DNA of 64,000 bases, taken from positions 1 through 64,000 of the forward strand of contig DAOULV010000013.1 of assembly GCA_034416335.1 (NCBI GenBank). Direction: 5' to 3'. Of the stretch, positions 19,322 through 28,929 are shown piece after piece (the stretch's first letter is position 1; each line of letters begins with the position of its first letter). This stretch comes from MGML01 sp034416335. Lineage in GTDB: Bacteria > Chloroflexota > Dehalococcoidia > Dehalococcoidales > UBA2162. Under the pieces are notes generated by a model, which saw only the letters and a program-made list of their open reading frames with translations, was not told where the DNA came from and searched no databases. Position numbers and translations under genes: made by a program.

Positions 19322-19927
19322 ATGTCAGCACTGACTGAACTCTATAAGGAAATCGCACTCTGTCAGCGGTGTGAGATTGCCAGATTCCGTACAAACGTAG
19401 TGCCGGGTGAAGGAGCGGAGGATGCGGATATTCTCTTTATCGGGGAAGCACCCGGTTATCATGAAGACCAGCAGGGTCGTCCCTTCGTAGGCCAGGCAGG
19501 TAAATTTCTCGACGAACTAATCGCTTCAATCGGTCTGAAACGCGAGCAGGTATACATAGCCAACGTTATCAAGTGCCGCCCGACGGGCAACCGCGACCCT
19601 CTGCCCACAGAGATGCGCAACTGCCGCGGCTGGCTGGACCGTCAGATAGAGCTTATTTCACCGAAGATAATCGTTACCCTGGGTCGTTTTTCGATGTCGA
19701 TGTTCTTTCCGGGCAAGTCGATAAGCAAGATTCACGGAACGGCGGTGAAGCAGGACGGCGTAATCTACTTCGCGATGTATCACCCCGCGGCAGCCCTGCA
19801 CCAGGCAGCCCTGCGGGATACGATAATCGCGGATATGCAAAAAATCCCGGCTCTTATCGCGCAGGAAGAAGAAGTCGAGGAAGAGAAGCCGGAACCGCAG
19901 CAGCTCAACATGTTCGATGCCCAGTAA
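19322..19927 (+). CDS. Family 4 uracil-DNA glycosylase (iron-sulfur type)
   Basis: 201 aa from the ATG at 19322, the usual family size. It removes uracil from DNA as the first step of base excision repair. The [4Fe-4S] ligands are visible as Cys14, Cys17, Cys85 and Cys101. The active-site motif is GEAPGYHEDQQGRPFVGQAG (about 41-60), and the second motif is MYHPAAALHQ near 160. The longer frame starting at 19079 is rejected because its N-terminus is repeat sequence upstream of the promoter. RNase J follows 45 bases later. Confidence 0.92.
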   Translation: MSALTELYKEIALCQRCEIARFRTNVVPGEGAEDADILFIGEAPGYHEDQQGRPFVGQAGKFLDELIASIGLKREQVYIANVIKCRPTGNRDPLPTEMRNCRGWLDRQIELISPKIIVTLGRFSMSMFFPGKSISKIHGTAVKQDGVIYFAMYHPAAALHQAALRDTIIADMQKIPALIAQEEEVEEEKPEPQQLNMFDAQ

Positions 19928-19972
19928 TGCTCTCCCGGCCTGATTTAAGAAACAGAGGTATACACAAAAACA

Positions 19973-21631
19973 ATGGCAAAACCAAGACTCAAGATAATCC
20001 CACTCGGCGGACTCAGCGAAATCGGCAAGAATATGATGGTGCTGGAATATGCCGACGATATTCTCATCATTGATGCCGGACTTATGTTCCCCGAGGAGGA
20101 AATGCTGGGAATAGACCTTGTTATCCCCGATATAAACTATCTGCTGGATAAGCGTGAAAATATCAGAGGTATCGTAGTTACCCACGGTCATGAAGACCAT
20201 GTCGGCGCGTTACCGTTTATCCTCCCACAGCTCGATGTTCCCGTTTACGCTACCAAACTGACACGCGGTCTCATCCAGGTGAAATTAAAGGAACGCAAAG
20301 CCCTTACCGGGGCAACGCTGAAGACGGCGCAGTTCGGGGCCAGGATAAACCTGGGTAAGTTCACCGTGGAATTTTTCCCCGTCTGCCACAGTATTCCGGA
20401 TTCAGCGGGACTGATTATAGAAACACCGGTAGGCACAATAATTCACAGCGGTGATTTCAAGCTGGACTATACTCCGGTCAGCGGAGAACCGACTGCCCTT
20501 TCGCGGCTGGCACAACTCGGCGGCGAGGGAGTGCTGCTGCTGATGTCGGATTCCACCTATTCGGAACTCCCCGGCTACACGCCGTCGGAGAGAGTAGTCG
20601 GAGAAGCGCTGGAAAGGGTGATAGCAGATGCACCAGGCAGGGTTATAATAACGACCTTTTCGTCACTTGTCTCCCGTATCCAGCAGATTATCGACGCGGC
20701 GGCTAAACATGACCGTCGTGTTTTTATTATCGGCCGGAGTATGAGTGACAATGTAAAAATGGCGCTGGAACTGGGCTATCTTCAGTCGCCCGGCGGTGTT
20801 CTGGCACGTATGGACGAACTGAAGGGACTTCCCCACGATAAAATAATATTCGTTACAACCGGAAGCCAGGGCGAACCCACGTCGGCGCTGGTGCGTATGG
20901 CCAACCGGGATCACAAGCAGTTGAAAATCAACAAGGGCGATACCGTGGTTATTTCCGCTACTCCGATTCCCGGTAACGAAGCGGTTGTAAACAGGACCGT
21001 CGACAACCTGCTGAAGCAGGGGGCGAGGGTACTATATGATAAAATCCAGCCAGTACACGTTCACGGACACGCCAGCCAGGAAGAACTAAAACTGCTGCTG
21101 AACATTGTAAAACCGAAGTTTTTCGTACCGGTTCACGGTGAGTACCGTCACCTGAGCTATCATGCCAGGCTGGCGAGGTCGGTAGGCATTCCGGAAGAAA
21201 ATATCTTCGTCCTCGAAGACGGCGACAGACTGGAACTAAACCCGCAGTCCGGCAGAGTTACTGACAAAATAGCTGCCAGCAACGTGTACGTCGACGGATT
21301 AAGCGTCGGCGACATCGGCAGCGTCGTCCTGCGTGATCGGAGAATGCTGTCCAAGGACGGGATAGTAATGGTTATCATTGCGGTCAACCGCCAGACCGGG
21401 AAACTGGTAGGCCGTCCCGATATCGTATCTCGGGGATTCGTCGATACCCGCGAATCAAGGGAAATGCTGGATGAAAGCCGCGACCTGGTGGCTAACGTAC
21501 TCGATCACGGAAACGACCGCCTGGCCGACTGGAGTTTCGTTAACACAAAGGTCAAGGATACACTTAACAAATATTATTACGACCAGACAAGACGCAGACC
21601 GATGGTGCTGCCGTTTATGGTAAAGGTATAA
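19973..21631 (+). CDS. rnj: Ribonuclease J
   Basis: 552 aa, typical for RNase J. MBL/beta-CASP nuclease for mRNA decay and rRNA maturation (endonuclease and 5'-3' exonuclease). The metal-binding motif HGHEDH is at 71-76, and the conserved N-terminus IIPLGGLSEIGKNMMVLEY is present. Beta-CASP motifs are seen in the middle (FSSLVSRIQQI, TGSQGEPTSALVRM) and in PVHGEYRHL. The C-terminal domain ends RRRPMVLPFMVKV. It sits 15 bases before ftsK. Confidence 0.95.
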   Translation: MAKPRLKIIPLGGLSEIGKNMMVLEYADDILIIDAGLMFPEEEMLGIDLVIPDINYLLDKRENIRGIVVTHGHEDHVGALPFILPQLDVPVYATKLTRGLIQVKLKERKALTGATLKTAQFGARINLGKFTVEFFPVCHSIPDSAGLIIETPVGTIIHSGDFKLDYTPVSGEPTALSRLAQLGGEGVLLLMSDSTYSELPGYTPSERVVGEALERVIADAPGRVIITTFSSLVSRIQQIIDAAAKHDRRVFIIGRSMSDNVKMALELGYLQSPGGVLARMDELKGLPHDKIIFVTTGSQGEPTSALVRMANRDHKQLKINKGDTVVISATPIPGNEAVVNRTVDNLLKQGARVLYDKIQPVHVHGHASQEELKLLLNIVKPKFFVPVHGEYRHLSYHARLARSVGIPEENIFVLEDGDRLELNPQSGRVTDKIAASNVYVDGLSVGDIGSVVLRDRRMLSKDGIVMVIIAVNRQTGKLVGRPDIVSRGFVDTRESREMLDESRDLVANVLDHGNDRLADWSFVNTKVKDTLNKYYYDQTRRRPMVLPFMVKV

Positions 21632-21646
21632 AAATCAGGGGATAAT

Positions 21647-23965
21647 ATGGCTAAGAAACAAGCGGAAAGCAGAAGGTCTGTATTCGGAAGTCTTCTTCGC
21701 TTCTTTGCGTTAACCCCGGTATGGCAGATAATACTCATCGCGGCGGTAGTGGCGATAGTTGCCTGGCAGTGGGGAAATATCACGAACTGGTACCGGGTAA
21801 CGGTATTCAGGACCTTCGGCTGGGGAATACTTATCCTGCTTACTGCGGTCATTACTCTGGTAACGATGATCTGGCGTCGTAAGTTATACCTTCTGATAAA
21901 TTACTGGAACCGCTGGCTGGCCGGAATCGTATTGCTGCTATTCCTCTGGGGAATACTGGCGCTGTTCCCGGGCAGCGACCCGCTTACCGCGGGAATCGGT
22001 CTCGGCGGTAGATTCGGACTTGGCATAGTCGGAGGGACGAACATCGGGGGAATCCTGAGAGTCGTCCTTCTTATGATAATCGGCACCGTACTGATGTTCC
22101 CGAGGGGAACGTATAGAGTCGCATCGAGTGCAATGTTCTGGCTTATCGAACAGATAAGACGTCCCGGATTCAAACAGATGAGGGAAAAGGATATCCTGAA
22201 ATATCATAATATTCCCGAACCTCCTCCACCGCAGATAACCCCGAAACGTGCTACAGCCCGCAGGCCTTTTAACGCCGAGGAAGAGGAGGAGAAGCCGGGG
22301 ATAGAAGAACTGAAAGAGAAAGTAAGAGAACGTGCCAGGACCGAACCCGAACCTGAGGCTGAACCGGTTAAAGCCGAAAAAGAATCTAAAGCTGAACCGA
22401 CGGCGAAAGACCTCAAACAGGTAGCTCAGGACGTGTGGCGAAAGTACGGTGAATCACCCGACCTGGTCGTTATCGATGGTTGGAAACTTCCTCCCATAGA
22501 AATACTCGACGTATCGCCCGAAATCCAGTTCAGCCAGGCCGATAATGCCGAGAGAGCCAGGCTTATCGAAGAAGCTCTTGCCAGCTACGGGGTCGAAGCA
22601 AAAGTTGTCCAGATAAATGCCGGTCCCACGGTCACCCAGTTCGGAGTCGAACCGGGCTGGGACAGGAAAATGAAGGAAGTCAGGGAAAAAGACAAGGACG
22701 GAAATGTCGTGGTACGGCAGGAAGAGGTCTCCAAGACAAGGGTTAAGGTAGACAGGATAAGTTCCCTGCAGAACGATCTTGCCCTGGCGCTCGCCGCACC
22801 GAGCATAAGGATAGAAGCCCCCGTACCGGGCAAAGCCATAGTGGGGATAGAAGTCCCCAATACTATTTCAACGATGGTCAGCCTGCGCGGTGTGATAGAA
22901 ACGAATACTTTCCAGAAACTGCAGGCAAAATCGAATCTTGCCCTGGCACTCGGTAAAGGGGCCGGAGGAGAGGCTGTTGCCGGAGACCTGGCGAAAATGC
23001 CGCACCTTCTTATTGCAGGTGCTACCGGAAGCGGAAAGACCGTTTGCCTTAATGCGGTCGTCTGCTGCCTGCTGTTAAGTAACTCTCCCGCCGACGTCAG
23101 GTTTATTATGATAGACCCCAAACGTGTCGAACTGACTACGTTCAACAGTATCCCTCACCTGGCGACTCCAGTCATCGTCGATACCGATAAAGCGCTGGAA
23201 GCGCTGCGGTGGCTGGGACGCGAGATGAATAACAGGTATCAGGTACTGGCTTCCGCCGGCAAACGTAACATCGACGGATACAACAGGAGCAGGGAAGGCG
23301 ACGATAGAATGCAGTACCTGGTGCTGGTGATAGATGAGCTAGCCGACCTGATGATGACTGGGGGCGATGAGGTAGAGCAGATACTGTGCCGGCTGGCACA
23401 GCTTTCCAGGGCAGTAGGAATTCACCTGGTAGTTGCCACCCAGCGACCGTCTGTTGACGTCATTACAGGTCTTATCAAGGCTAACTTCCCGACGCGTATC
23501 AGCTTTGCCGTAACTTCACAGGTGGATTCGAGGACCATTCTCGATATCGGCGGCGCCGAAAAGCTGATGGGCAGCGGTGATATGCTTTTCCTGCCCACCG
23601 AAGCATCCAAACCGAAAAGACTCCAGGGCTGTTACGTTTCGGACGCCGAAGCGGAAAGGCTGGTATATTTCTGGGGTAACCAGCGGAAAGACGAAATCCT
23701 GCCGCTGCTGAAACCGGACGAGCTTATACTGACGTCTCCTGCCGGGAGAGGTCAGCACCAGGAGGATTCGCTGATGGATGCTGCCAGGGACCTGGCGAGG
23801 AACCACGATAACATATCCACATCGTTCCTGCAGAGGCGGCTGCATATCGGCTATCCGCGGGCGGCGCGTATTATGGACCAGCTGGAAATGGAAATGGAGG
23901 AGTGGGAAAAAGAGGGCGAACCGGACGAGGAAGACGAAGAACTGGAAGAATATGAAGATGAATAA
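21647..23965 (+). CDS. ftsK: DNA translocase FtsK/SpoIIIE
   Basis: 772 aa. The N-terminus (about 1-175) has four or so membrane segments. An acidic, Pro/Glu-rich linker follows (about 185-260), then the RecA-like motor with Walker A GATGSGKT at 458-465 and VLVIDELADLMM (Walker B). The C-terminal winged-helix gamma domain is present (SFLQRRLHIGYPRAARIMDQLE) and should recognise KOPS-like polar sequences. It pumps chromosome DNA through the division septum. The extreme C-terminus is a run of Glu/Asp. Confidence 0.96.
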   Translation: MAKKQAESRRSVFGSLLRFFALTPVWQIILIAAVVAIVAWQWGNITNWYRVTVFRTFGWGILILLTAVITLVTMIWRRKLYLLINYWNRWLAGIVLLLFLWGILALFPGSDPLTAGIGLGGRFGLGIVGGTNIGGILRVVLLMIIGTVLMFPRGTYRVASSAMFWLIEQIRRPGFKQMREKDILKYHNIPEPPPPQITPKRATARRPFNAEEEEEKPGIEELKEKVRERARTEPEPEAEPVKAEKESKAEPTAKDLKQVAQDVWRKYGESPDLVVIDGWKLPPIEILDVSPEIQFSQADNAERARLIEEALASYGVEAKVVQINAGPTVTQFGVEPGWDRKMKEVREKDKDGNVVVRQEEVSKTRVKVDRISSLQNDLALALAAPSIRIEAPVPGKAIVGIEVPNTISTMVSLRGVIETNTFQKLQAKSNLALALGKGAGGEAVAGDLAKMPHLLIAGATGSGKTVCLNAVVCCLLLSNSPADVRFIMIDPKRVELTTFNSIPHLATPVIVDTDKALEALRWLGREMNNRYQVLASAGKRNIDGYNRSREGDDRMQYLVLVIDELADLMMTGGDEVEQILCRLAQLSRAVGIHLVVATQRPSVDVITGLIKANFPTRISFAVTSQVDSRTILDIGGAEKLMGSGDMLFLPTEASKPKRLQGCYVSDAEAERLVYFWGNQRKDEILPLLKPDELILTSPAGRGQHQEDSLMDAARDLARNHDNISTSFLQRRLHIGYPRAARIMDQLEMEMEEWEKEGEPDEEDEELEEYEDE

Positions 23966-24013
23966 GCTGTGGATGGCAGCAGCTGTCCTTGAAACAGAGA
24001 GGATGACGGATTA

Positions 24014-24802
24014 ATGAAGAACAACCGCCTGCGCGAGTTACTGAACGAAGGAAAGTCGACCATAGGCACTCACGTGATGTGTCCCTGGCCCGGTGTGGTT
24101 GAAGTCATCGGTCACTCGGGCGTGTTCGATTACATCGAGTATGTCGGCGAATATTCATCCTTCTCACTCGAACAGCTGGATAATTTCGGTCGTGCCATAG
24201 AGTTGTTCCCGAATATGTCTTCGATGATGAAAGTGGAAGAACAGACGCGGGGATTCATCGCCATGAGGTCTATAGACGCCGGCATTCAGAACGTGCTTTT
24301 TACCGACTGCCGGTGTGCGGACGATGTCAGGGAGTGCATCCACTACGTCAGGGCGGAGACTCCGGAAGCTGGCGGCGTTCACGGCTTCGGTACGCGGAGA
24401 AGCACCGGCTACGGAGGATATGCGAGCCTGGAAGAATGGACTAAGGCTATGGATGACGTGGTCATCGCCATTATGATTGAGAAAAAAGGTGCGATGGACA
24501 ACCTGGAGGAAATCCTTTCCGTTAAGGGCGTCGATATGCTTCAGTTCGGTTCTTCGGACTATTCGATAAGCATCGGCAAGCCGGGACAGGCGAGAGACCC
24601 GGAAGTCCAGGGCGCCCACGAAAAGATGATAAAGATGGCCCTTGATAAGGGTGTTCATCCGCGGGTGGAAGTGGGCAGCTATGAGCATGCAAAACCTTTC
24701 ATCGATATGGGTGTCCGCCACTTCTGCATAGACTGGGATATGTTTACGCTGTCAGCGTGGTGCCGCCAGCAGGGTGAGGGTATCAAGGACCTCTTCAGTT
24801 AG
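24014..24802 (+). CDS. HpcH/HpaI aldolase/citrate lyase family protein
   Basis: 262 aa, a TIM-barrel class II aldolase-like protein. Family features: GTHVMCPWPGVVEVIGHSG at the N-terminus, metal/substrate positions around MMKVEE and FGSSDYSISIG, and the closing DWDMFTLSAW. Relatives cleave or form 2-oxo-acid aldols or act on HHED, but the substrate here cannot be read from sequence. It lies between ftsK and a hydroxyacid dehydrogenase. The two metabolic genes may act on the same 2-oxo or 2-hydroxy acid, which is an inference from adjacency. Confidence 0.82.
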   Translation: MKNNRLRELLNEGKSTIGTHVMCPWPGVVEVIGHSGVFDYIEYVGEYSSFSLEQLDNFGRAIELFPNMSSMMKVEEQTRGFIAMRSIDAGIQNVLFTDCRCADDVRECIHYVRAETPEAGGVHGFGTRRSTGYGGYASLEEWTKAMDDVVIAIMIEKKGAMDNLEEILSVKGVDMLQFGSSDYSISIGKPGQARDPEVQGAHEKMIKMALDKGVHPRVEVGSYEHAKPFIDMGVRHFCIDWDMFTLSAWCRQQGEGIKDLFS

Positions 24803-24854
24803 TTCCGGACAGGCTGCTTCCATCTCCTGCTAAAAATACTCTCAGAGGATAACA

Positions 24855-25856
24855 GTGCCTAAACCAAAAGTGTTCGTATCCCGGATTATTGCGGATAAAG
24901 CCCTTGAGAAACTGTCCGGTGAAGCCGATATCGATTTATGGCAGGACGAACTGCCGCCTTCCTACGAGGTACTCACCGGGAAAGTACGCGATGTGGAAGG
25001 TCTGCTGTCGCTGTTGACCGACAGGGTGGATGCCGCGCTGATGGACTCGGCTCCGAAGCTGAAGGTTATAGGCAATCTCGCCGTTGGTTACGACAATATC
25101 GATATCCCCGAGGCTACAAAACGCGGGATACCGGTCGGTAATACGCCCGAAGTACTTACCGAAACATCCGCCGATCTTGCCTTTACCCTCCTGATGTCCG
25201 CTGCACGACGCGTTGTCGAAGCCGACAGGTTCACCAGAAAAGGCTTGTGGAAGACATGGGGGCCCGGACTGATGATGGGACAGGATATACACCATTCCAC
25301 GCTGGGAATTATTGGTCTGGGGAGAATCGGCAGGGAGATGGCAAAACACGCCGGGGGATTCGATATGAAGGTGATATATTTCAGTCGGACACCGGCTCCC
25401 GAAGAACTGGAGAAGGAACTCGGTCTCGAGAGAAAAGCCAGTCTTGATGAACTGCTGGCTGAATCCGATTTCGTCAGCATACACGTTCCCCTGACAGAGA
25501 GTACGTATCACATGATAGGTGAAAAAGAATTCGAGAAAATGAAGCCGACGGCGGTACTGGTAAACACTTCGCGGGGTCCGGTAGTCGACCAGAAAGCGTT
25601 ATATAACGCCCTGAAGTCGGGCAGGATATTCTCTGCCGGGCTGGACGTAACGGAAGTCGAGCCGATCCCACCCGACGACCCGCTGCTGACGCTGGATAAT
25701 GTGATAATACTTCCTCACATAGGCAGCGGGAGTGTTGCCACCCGTGAAAAGATGGCGCTGATGGCTGCCGACAATATAATCGCGGGACTGCACGGCGAAC
25801 TGCTGCCGAACTGCGTTAATCCGGAAGTTTATCAGGAACAATGGGACTCAGGATGA
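24855..25856 (+). CDS. D-2-hydroxyacid dehydrogenase (glyoxylate/hydroxypyruvate reductase-like)
   Basis: 333 aa with a GTG start at 24855 (AGAGGAT just upstream). The NAD(P)-binding motif is GLGRIGREMAKHAGGFDMKV, and the catalytic set is NTSRGPVVD (Arg), EVEP (Glu) and LPHIGSGS (His). It most resembles glyoxylate or hydroxypyruvate reductases, which would connect to glycine/serine metabolism. The preceding aldolase-family gene is 50 bases upstream. Exact substrate unknown. Confidence 0.88.
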   Translation: MPKPKVFVSRIIADKALEKLSGEADIDLWQDELPPSYEVLTGKVRDVEGLLSLLTDRVDAALMDSAPKLKVIGNLAVGYDNIDIPEATKRGIPVGNTPEVLTETSADLAFTLLMSAARRVVEADRFTRKGLWKTWGPGLMMGQDIHHSTLGIIGLGRIGREMAKHAGGFDMKVIYFSRTPAPEELEKELGLERKASLDELLAESDFVSIHVPLTESTYHMIGEKEFEKMKPTAVLVNTSRGPVVDQKALYNALKSGRIFSAGLDVTEVEPIPPDDPLLTLDNVIILPHIGSGSVATREKMALMAADNIIAGLHGELLPNCVNPEVYQEQWDSG

Positions 25857-25894
25857 CATGTGCTTAGATTACACTGGTTCTCGGGGATGACAGT

Positions 25895-26245
25895 TTACTC
25901 ATCCTCATATTCTGGTTCAGATACTGTTATATCGCCCAGGATTTCACGCGCTTTTTCTTCATCTTCTTCGAGGACGTAAAGCCTGTGCTTGAGGGCGAGC
26001 GGTGACAGGTAAAGGTTGAGTGATTCGGCTACCTTTATCATGGAATTGATACCGTTGTCCTCGAGTATACCTTTCCACAGCCGGGCTTCGATCTCATTCG
26101 GAGCAGTAGCGATGTGAACCAGCGGGCCTTCCCGCATTTTTTCCTCGGGAAGCGGCGGCAGTTCATCGACCAGCTTAACTTTACAGTCGGGGCATTCCTT
26201 TACCCAGTCCTCAAATTCATCGCGACATTCGGGACAGTATGGCAT
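25895..26245 (-). CDS. DUF2007-like putative signal-transducing protein with zinc ribbon
   Basis: 116 aa. The N-terminal zinc ribbon has two CxxC pairs (CPEC at 4-7 and CPDC at 18-21). The DUF2007-like ferredoxin fold follows (LVHIATAPNEIEARLWKGIL to LYVLEEDEEKAREIL). The family is small and of unknown function, often annotated as a putative signal-transducing protein. It lies downstream of a small unlisted ORF and uvrB on the same strand. Confidence 0.75.
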   Translation of the reverse strand: MPYCPECRDEFEDWVKECPDCKVKLVDELPPLPEEKMREGPLVHIATAPNEIEARLWKGILEDNGINSMIKVAESLNLYLSPLALKHRLYVLEEDEEKAREILGDITVSEPEYEDE

Positions 26246-26314
26246 TACTCACCTCTCCGGAGGAATCGTGACAAATTTATATGTCTCCGGCGGACATTCC
26301 ACCGGGCTAATGAT

Positions 26315-26491
26315 TTATTCAGTAGGTTCCTGGCCTTTCTCTTTGTCCGCCCTGAGTTTATTTATCTGCTTCATAATAGCTTCTTTATAAAGATGAGCGA
26401 GGTTTCGACCGTGTTTCCTTACCCGTTCGCGTTTACTTGTAAGCTTTTTTTCGCGGCGTTCCTGTCTTGTTTCTTTGTAATCGTCGTCCAT
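26315..26491 (-). CDS. Small basic protein, 58 aa, overlapping the uvrB 3' end
   Basis: The ATG at 26491-26489 is preceded by GGAGATAAAAG (GGAG at a suitable distance). The frame reads MDDDYKETRQERREKKLTSK and ends KEKGQEPTE with TAA at 26317-26315. It is very rich in Lys/Arg/Glu and would be helical and soluble. It overlaps the last 59 bases of uvrB in another frame, so it may be translationally coupled. I do not recognise a family. The good ribosome binding site and absence of another gene in this 190-base gap favour a real gene. Confidence 0.55.
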   Translation of the reverse strand: MDDDYKETRQERREKKLTSKRERVRKHGRNLAHLYKEAIMKQINKLRADKEKGQEPTE

Positions 26492-28472
26492 CTTTTATCT
26501 CCACGATATCGAGTTCTCTTCTCAGGTCGACTATTCTATCGCGCAGCAGAGCCGCTTTTTCGAAGTCGAGGTTCCTGGCGGCAATCTTCATCTGCGATTC
26601 GAGGTCCTTTATCAGGCGGAGTGTGTCTTCTTTATTGATGGGTGTGGCAGTATAGGGAGCCGCGGTTTCTGCAACTTCCTTTACCCTTTCCGTAATATCC
26701 TTAATCGCTTTACGTATACCCTGGGGGGTGATGTTCCGTTTCTTATTATATTCTTCCTGTATCTCGCGGCGGCGCTGCGTTTCATCCATCGCCGTCTTCA
26801 TCGATTGGGTAACGGTATCGGCGTACATGATGACGTGCCCGTCGATATGGCGGGATGCCCGGCCCATCGTCTGGATAAGAGATACCCGGCTCCTGAGATA
26901 ACCCTCTTTATCGGCGTCCAGTATGGCTACCAGGCTTACTTCCGGCAGGTCCAGTCCTTCTCTCAACAGGTTAATTCCAACGACCACATCATAGACACCG
27001 AGCCGCAGGTCGCGGAGGATTTCCACCCTTTCCAGGGTATCCACCTCCGAGTGGAGGTAATGGGTTTTAACACCCATCTCGGCAAGGTAGTCGGCGAGTT
27101 CCTCAGCCATTCTCTTAGTCAATGTCGTCACCAGACAGCGTTCTCCCTTGTCCACTCGTATACGTATCTGCTCTATCAGGTCGTCAATCTGTCCTTCGGT
27201 AGGTTTTATCTCTACGGTCGGCTCAAGCAGGCCGGTAGGCCTGACAAGTTGCTCGACAATTTGCTCGCTGTGCTTGTATTCGTAGTCGGACGGTGTTGCC
27301 GAGGTGTATATAACCTGGTTGACGCATTCCTGGAACTCCTGGAAGTTCAGCGGCCGGTTGTCCAACGCCGAGGGCAGGCGGAAGCCGTAATCGACCAGTG
27401 TTTCCTTACGGGAACGGTCGCCTTTGTACATCCCACGAATCTGGGGCAGGGTGATATGTGATTCGTCTATTATGAGAAGGAAGTCTTTGGGGAAATAGTC
27501 TATCAGGGTGGAAGGGGAGCTTCCCGGGGGGCGACCGGCAAGTATCCGGGAGTAGTTCTCCACGCCGGAACAGTATCCGGCTTCGGTCAGCATTTCTATA
27601 TCATAATTGGTACGCGATTCAATACGGGCTGCTTCGACAACTTTGTCCTGGTCGTTAAAATATTTCACCTGGTCGATGAGTTCCAGTTTGATTTGTTCGA
27701 TAGCCCGTACCATCTTTTCACGCCGGGTGACGAAGTGCTTGGCGGGGTAGATATTGACCTCGTCCATTTCGCTAAGTATCTCACCGGTTAGAGGGTCGAG
27801 GGAAACGATTCTATCGATGTCGTCACCGAAAAATTCTATCCGCAACGCCAGATCCTCGTATGCCGGGCGTATCTCCAGCGTATCACCCCTTAATCGGAAG
27901 AAGCCGCGCGCCAGGTCCATCTCGTTCCGGGCGTACTGCATATCCACCAGATGCCGGAGGAGCTGCTGCCTGCCGTAATGCTCTCCCCTTTTGATGGTGG
28001 CGATAAACTGTTTGTATTCCTCGGGGTCGCCCAGGCCGTAGATACAGGAAACCGAGGCTACAATCAGGACGTCGCGCCGGTCGAGTAGGGCGCGGGTGGC
28101 AGAGTGACGGAGTTTATCTATCTCCTCGTTGATTTCCGTTTCTTTCTCTATATAGAGGTCGCGGTGCGGGATATACGCTTCCGGCTGGTAGTAGTCGTAA
28201 TAACTGACGAAGTACTCGACGGCATTTTCCGGGAAGAATTCTTTGAACTCTTGATAGAGCTGGGCGGCGAGAGTCTTGTTGTGGCTGATGACGAGCGTGG
28301 GTTTCTGGACTCGCTCGACTACGTTAGCCATCGTGAATGTTTTACCGCTGCCGGTGACGCCCAGCAGAGTCTGGTCACGATAGCCCCTGTTCAACCCTTC
28401 TACGAGCTTATCGACCGCCTCCGGCTGATCGCCCGTCATCCCGAAATCGGATACAATCTTAAAATCCGGCAT
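26433..28472 (-). CDS. uvrB: UvrABC excinuclease subunit B
   Basis: 679 aa. The damage-verification helicase of nucleotide excision repair. Walker A GVTGSGKT is at 38-45, the beta-hairpin YYDYYQPEAYIP near 92 inserts between the strands, and motif VI LIQTMGRASRH is present. The UVR domain that binds UvrC (DLESQMKIAARNLDFEKAAL) is near the C-terminus, followed by a basic tail of about 25 residues. That tail overlaps a small ORF. An SOS box lies directly upstream. Confidence 0.97.
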   Translation of the reverse strand: MPDFKIVSDFGMTGDQPEAVDKLVEGLNRGYRDQTLLGVTGSGKTFTMANVVERVQKPTLVISHNKTLAAQLYQEFKEFFPENAVEYFVSYYDYYQPEAYIPHRDLYIEKETEINEEIDKLRHSATRALLDRRDVLIVASVSCIYGLGDPEEYKQFIATIKRGEHYGRQQLLRHLVDMQYARNEMDLARGFFRLRGDTLEIRPAYEDLALRIEFFGDDIDRIVSLDPLTGEILSEMDEVNIYPAKHFVTRREKMVRAIEQIKLELIDQVKYFNDQDKVVEAARIESRTNYDIEMLTEAGYCSGVENYSRILAGRPPGSSPSTLIDYFPKDFLLIIDESHITLPQIRGMYKGDRSRKETLVDYGFRLPSALDNRPLNFQEFQECVNQVIYTSATPSDYEYKHSEQIVEQLVRPTGLLEPTVEIKPTEGQIDDLIEQIRIRVDKGERCLVTTLTKRMAEELADYLAEMGVKTHYLHSEVDTLERVEILRDLRLGVYDVVVGINLLREGLDLPEVSLVAILDADKEGYLRSRVSLIQTMGRASRHIDGHVIMYADTVTQSMKTAMDETQRRREIQEEYNKKRNITPQGIRKAIKDITERVKEVAETAAPYTATPINKEDTLRLIKDLESQMKIAARNLDFEKAALLRDRIVDLRRELDIVEIKDGRRLQRNKTGTPRKKAYK

Positions 28473-28485
28473 CTTACCTGTTTCC

Positions 28486-28514
28486 AGTATAGCTTTTTAA
28501 GAACAAGTGTTCAA
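28486..28514 (-). promoter_or_regulatory. uvrB promoter overlapping a LexA (SOS) box
   Basis: Minus-strand promoter: TTGAAC (28514-28509), a 17-base spacer and TATACT (28491-28486). GAACAAGTGTTC at 28501-28512 is a perfect GAAC-N4-GTTC palindrome, the LexA/DinR site known from Bacillus and other Gram-positive-type SOS systems. It overlaps the -35 and the spacer, so LexA would block the polymerase. The start site is only a few bases from the uvrB ATG. Confidence 0.75.
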
Positions 28515-28929
28515 TGATTTGTATACTATCATTGTAGGATTATTTCAGAATACGCGGGATGCCAAGAGTAACAATCTCCAGTTATTGATATACGTTTAAC
28601 TGCCTCTTTTTATTAATATAACCCATCCCTCTTCCGTCTCCCTTTCCCTTGAAAAGGGAGACGGAAGAGACTAAAAAATAGGATTCGAAGCAGTCAGAGC
28701 TTACCTGTTAACGGCATGATGCTGTTGCGGGAGTGGACAAGTGGTCGGGGGAGGGAATTGGGTTAACATCTGTCAAAGACACACCCCTCTGTCATTACGA
28801 GGAGTTCGCCGCAGATTTGCCTGCGGCGAACGACGTGGTAATCTCTAAGATCCGAATAAGAATAAACCTATCAAGGATTGGATTGAACGATAAACGGCAA
28901 AGGGAAATTCGGTTGTTCATTCATATATA
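28515..28929. other. Gene-free spacer with a 17-bp hairpin and one palindromic repeat
   Basis: A perfect inverted repeat pairs 28629-28645 with 28653-28669 (stem CTCTTCCGTCTCCCTTT, 7-base loop) without a T-run. A palindromic unit of the CATTACGAGGAG/GACGTGGTAATCTC type lies at 28791-28848 and includes an inner GTTCGCCGCAG...CTGCGGCGAAC stem. No gene was found here. Confidence 0.6.

Noticed and set aside
28629..28669. 17-bp hairpin as terminator of uvrB or rsuA transcripts
   Set aside because: It lies upstream of both divergent genes and has no T-run on either side.
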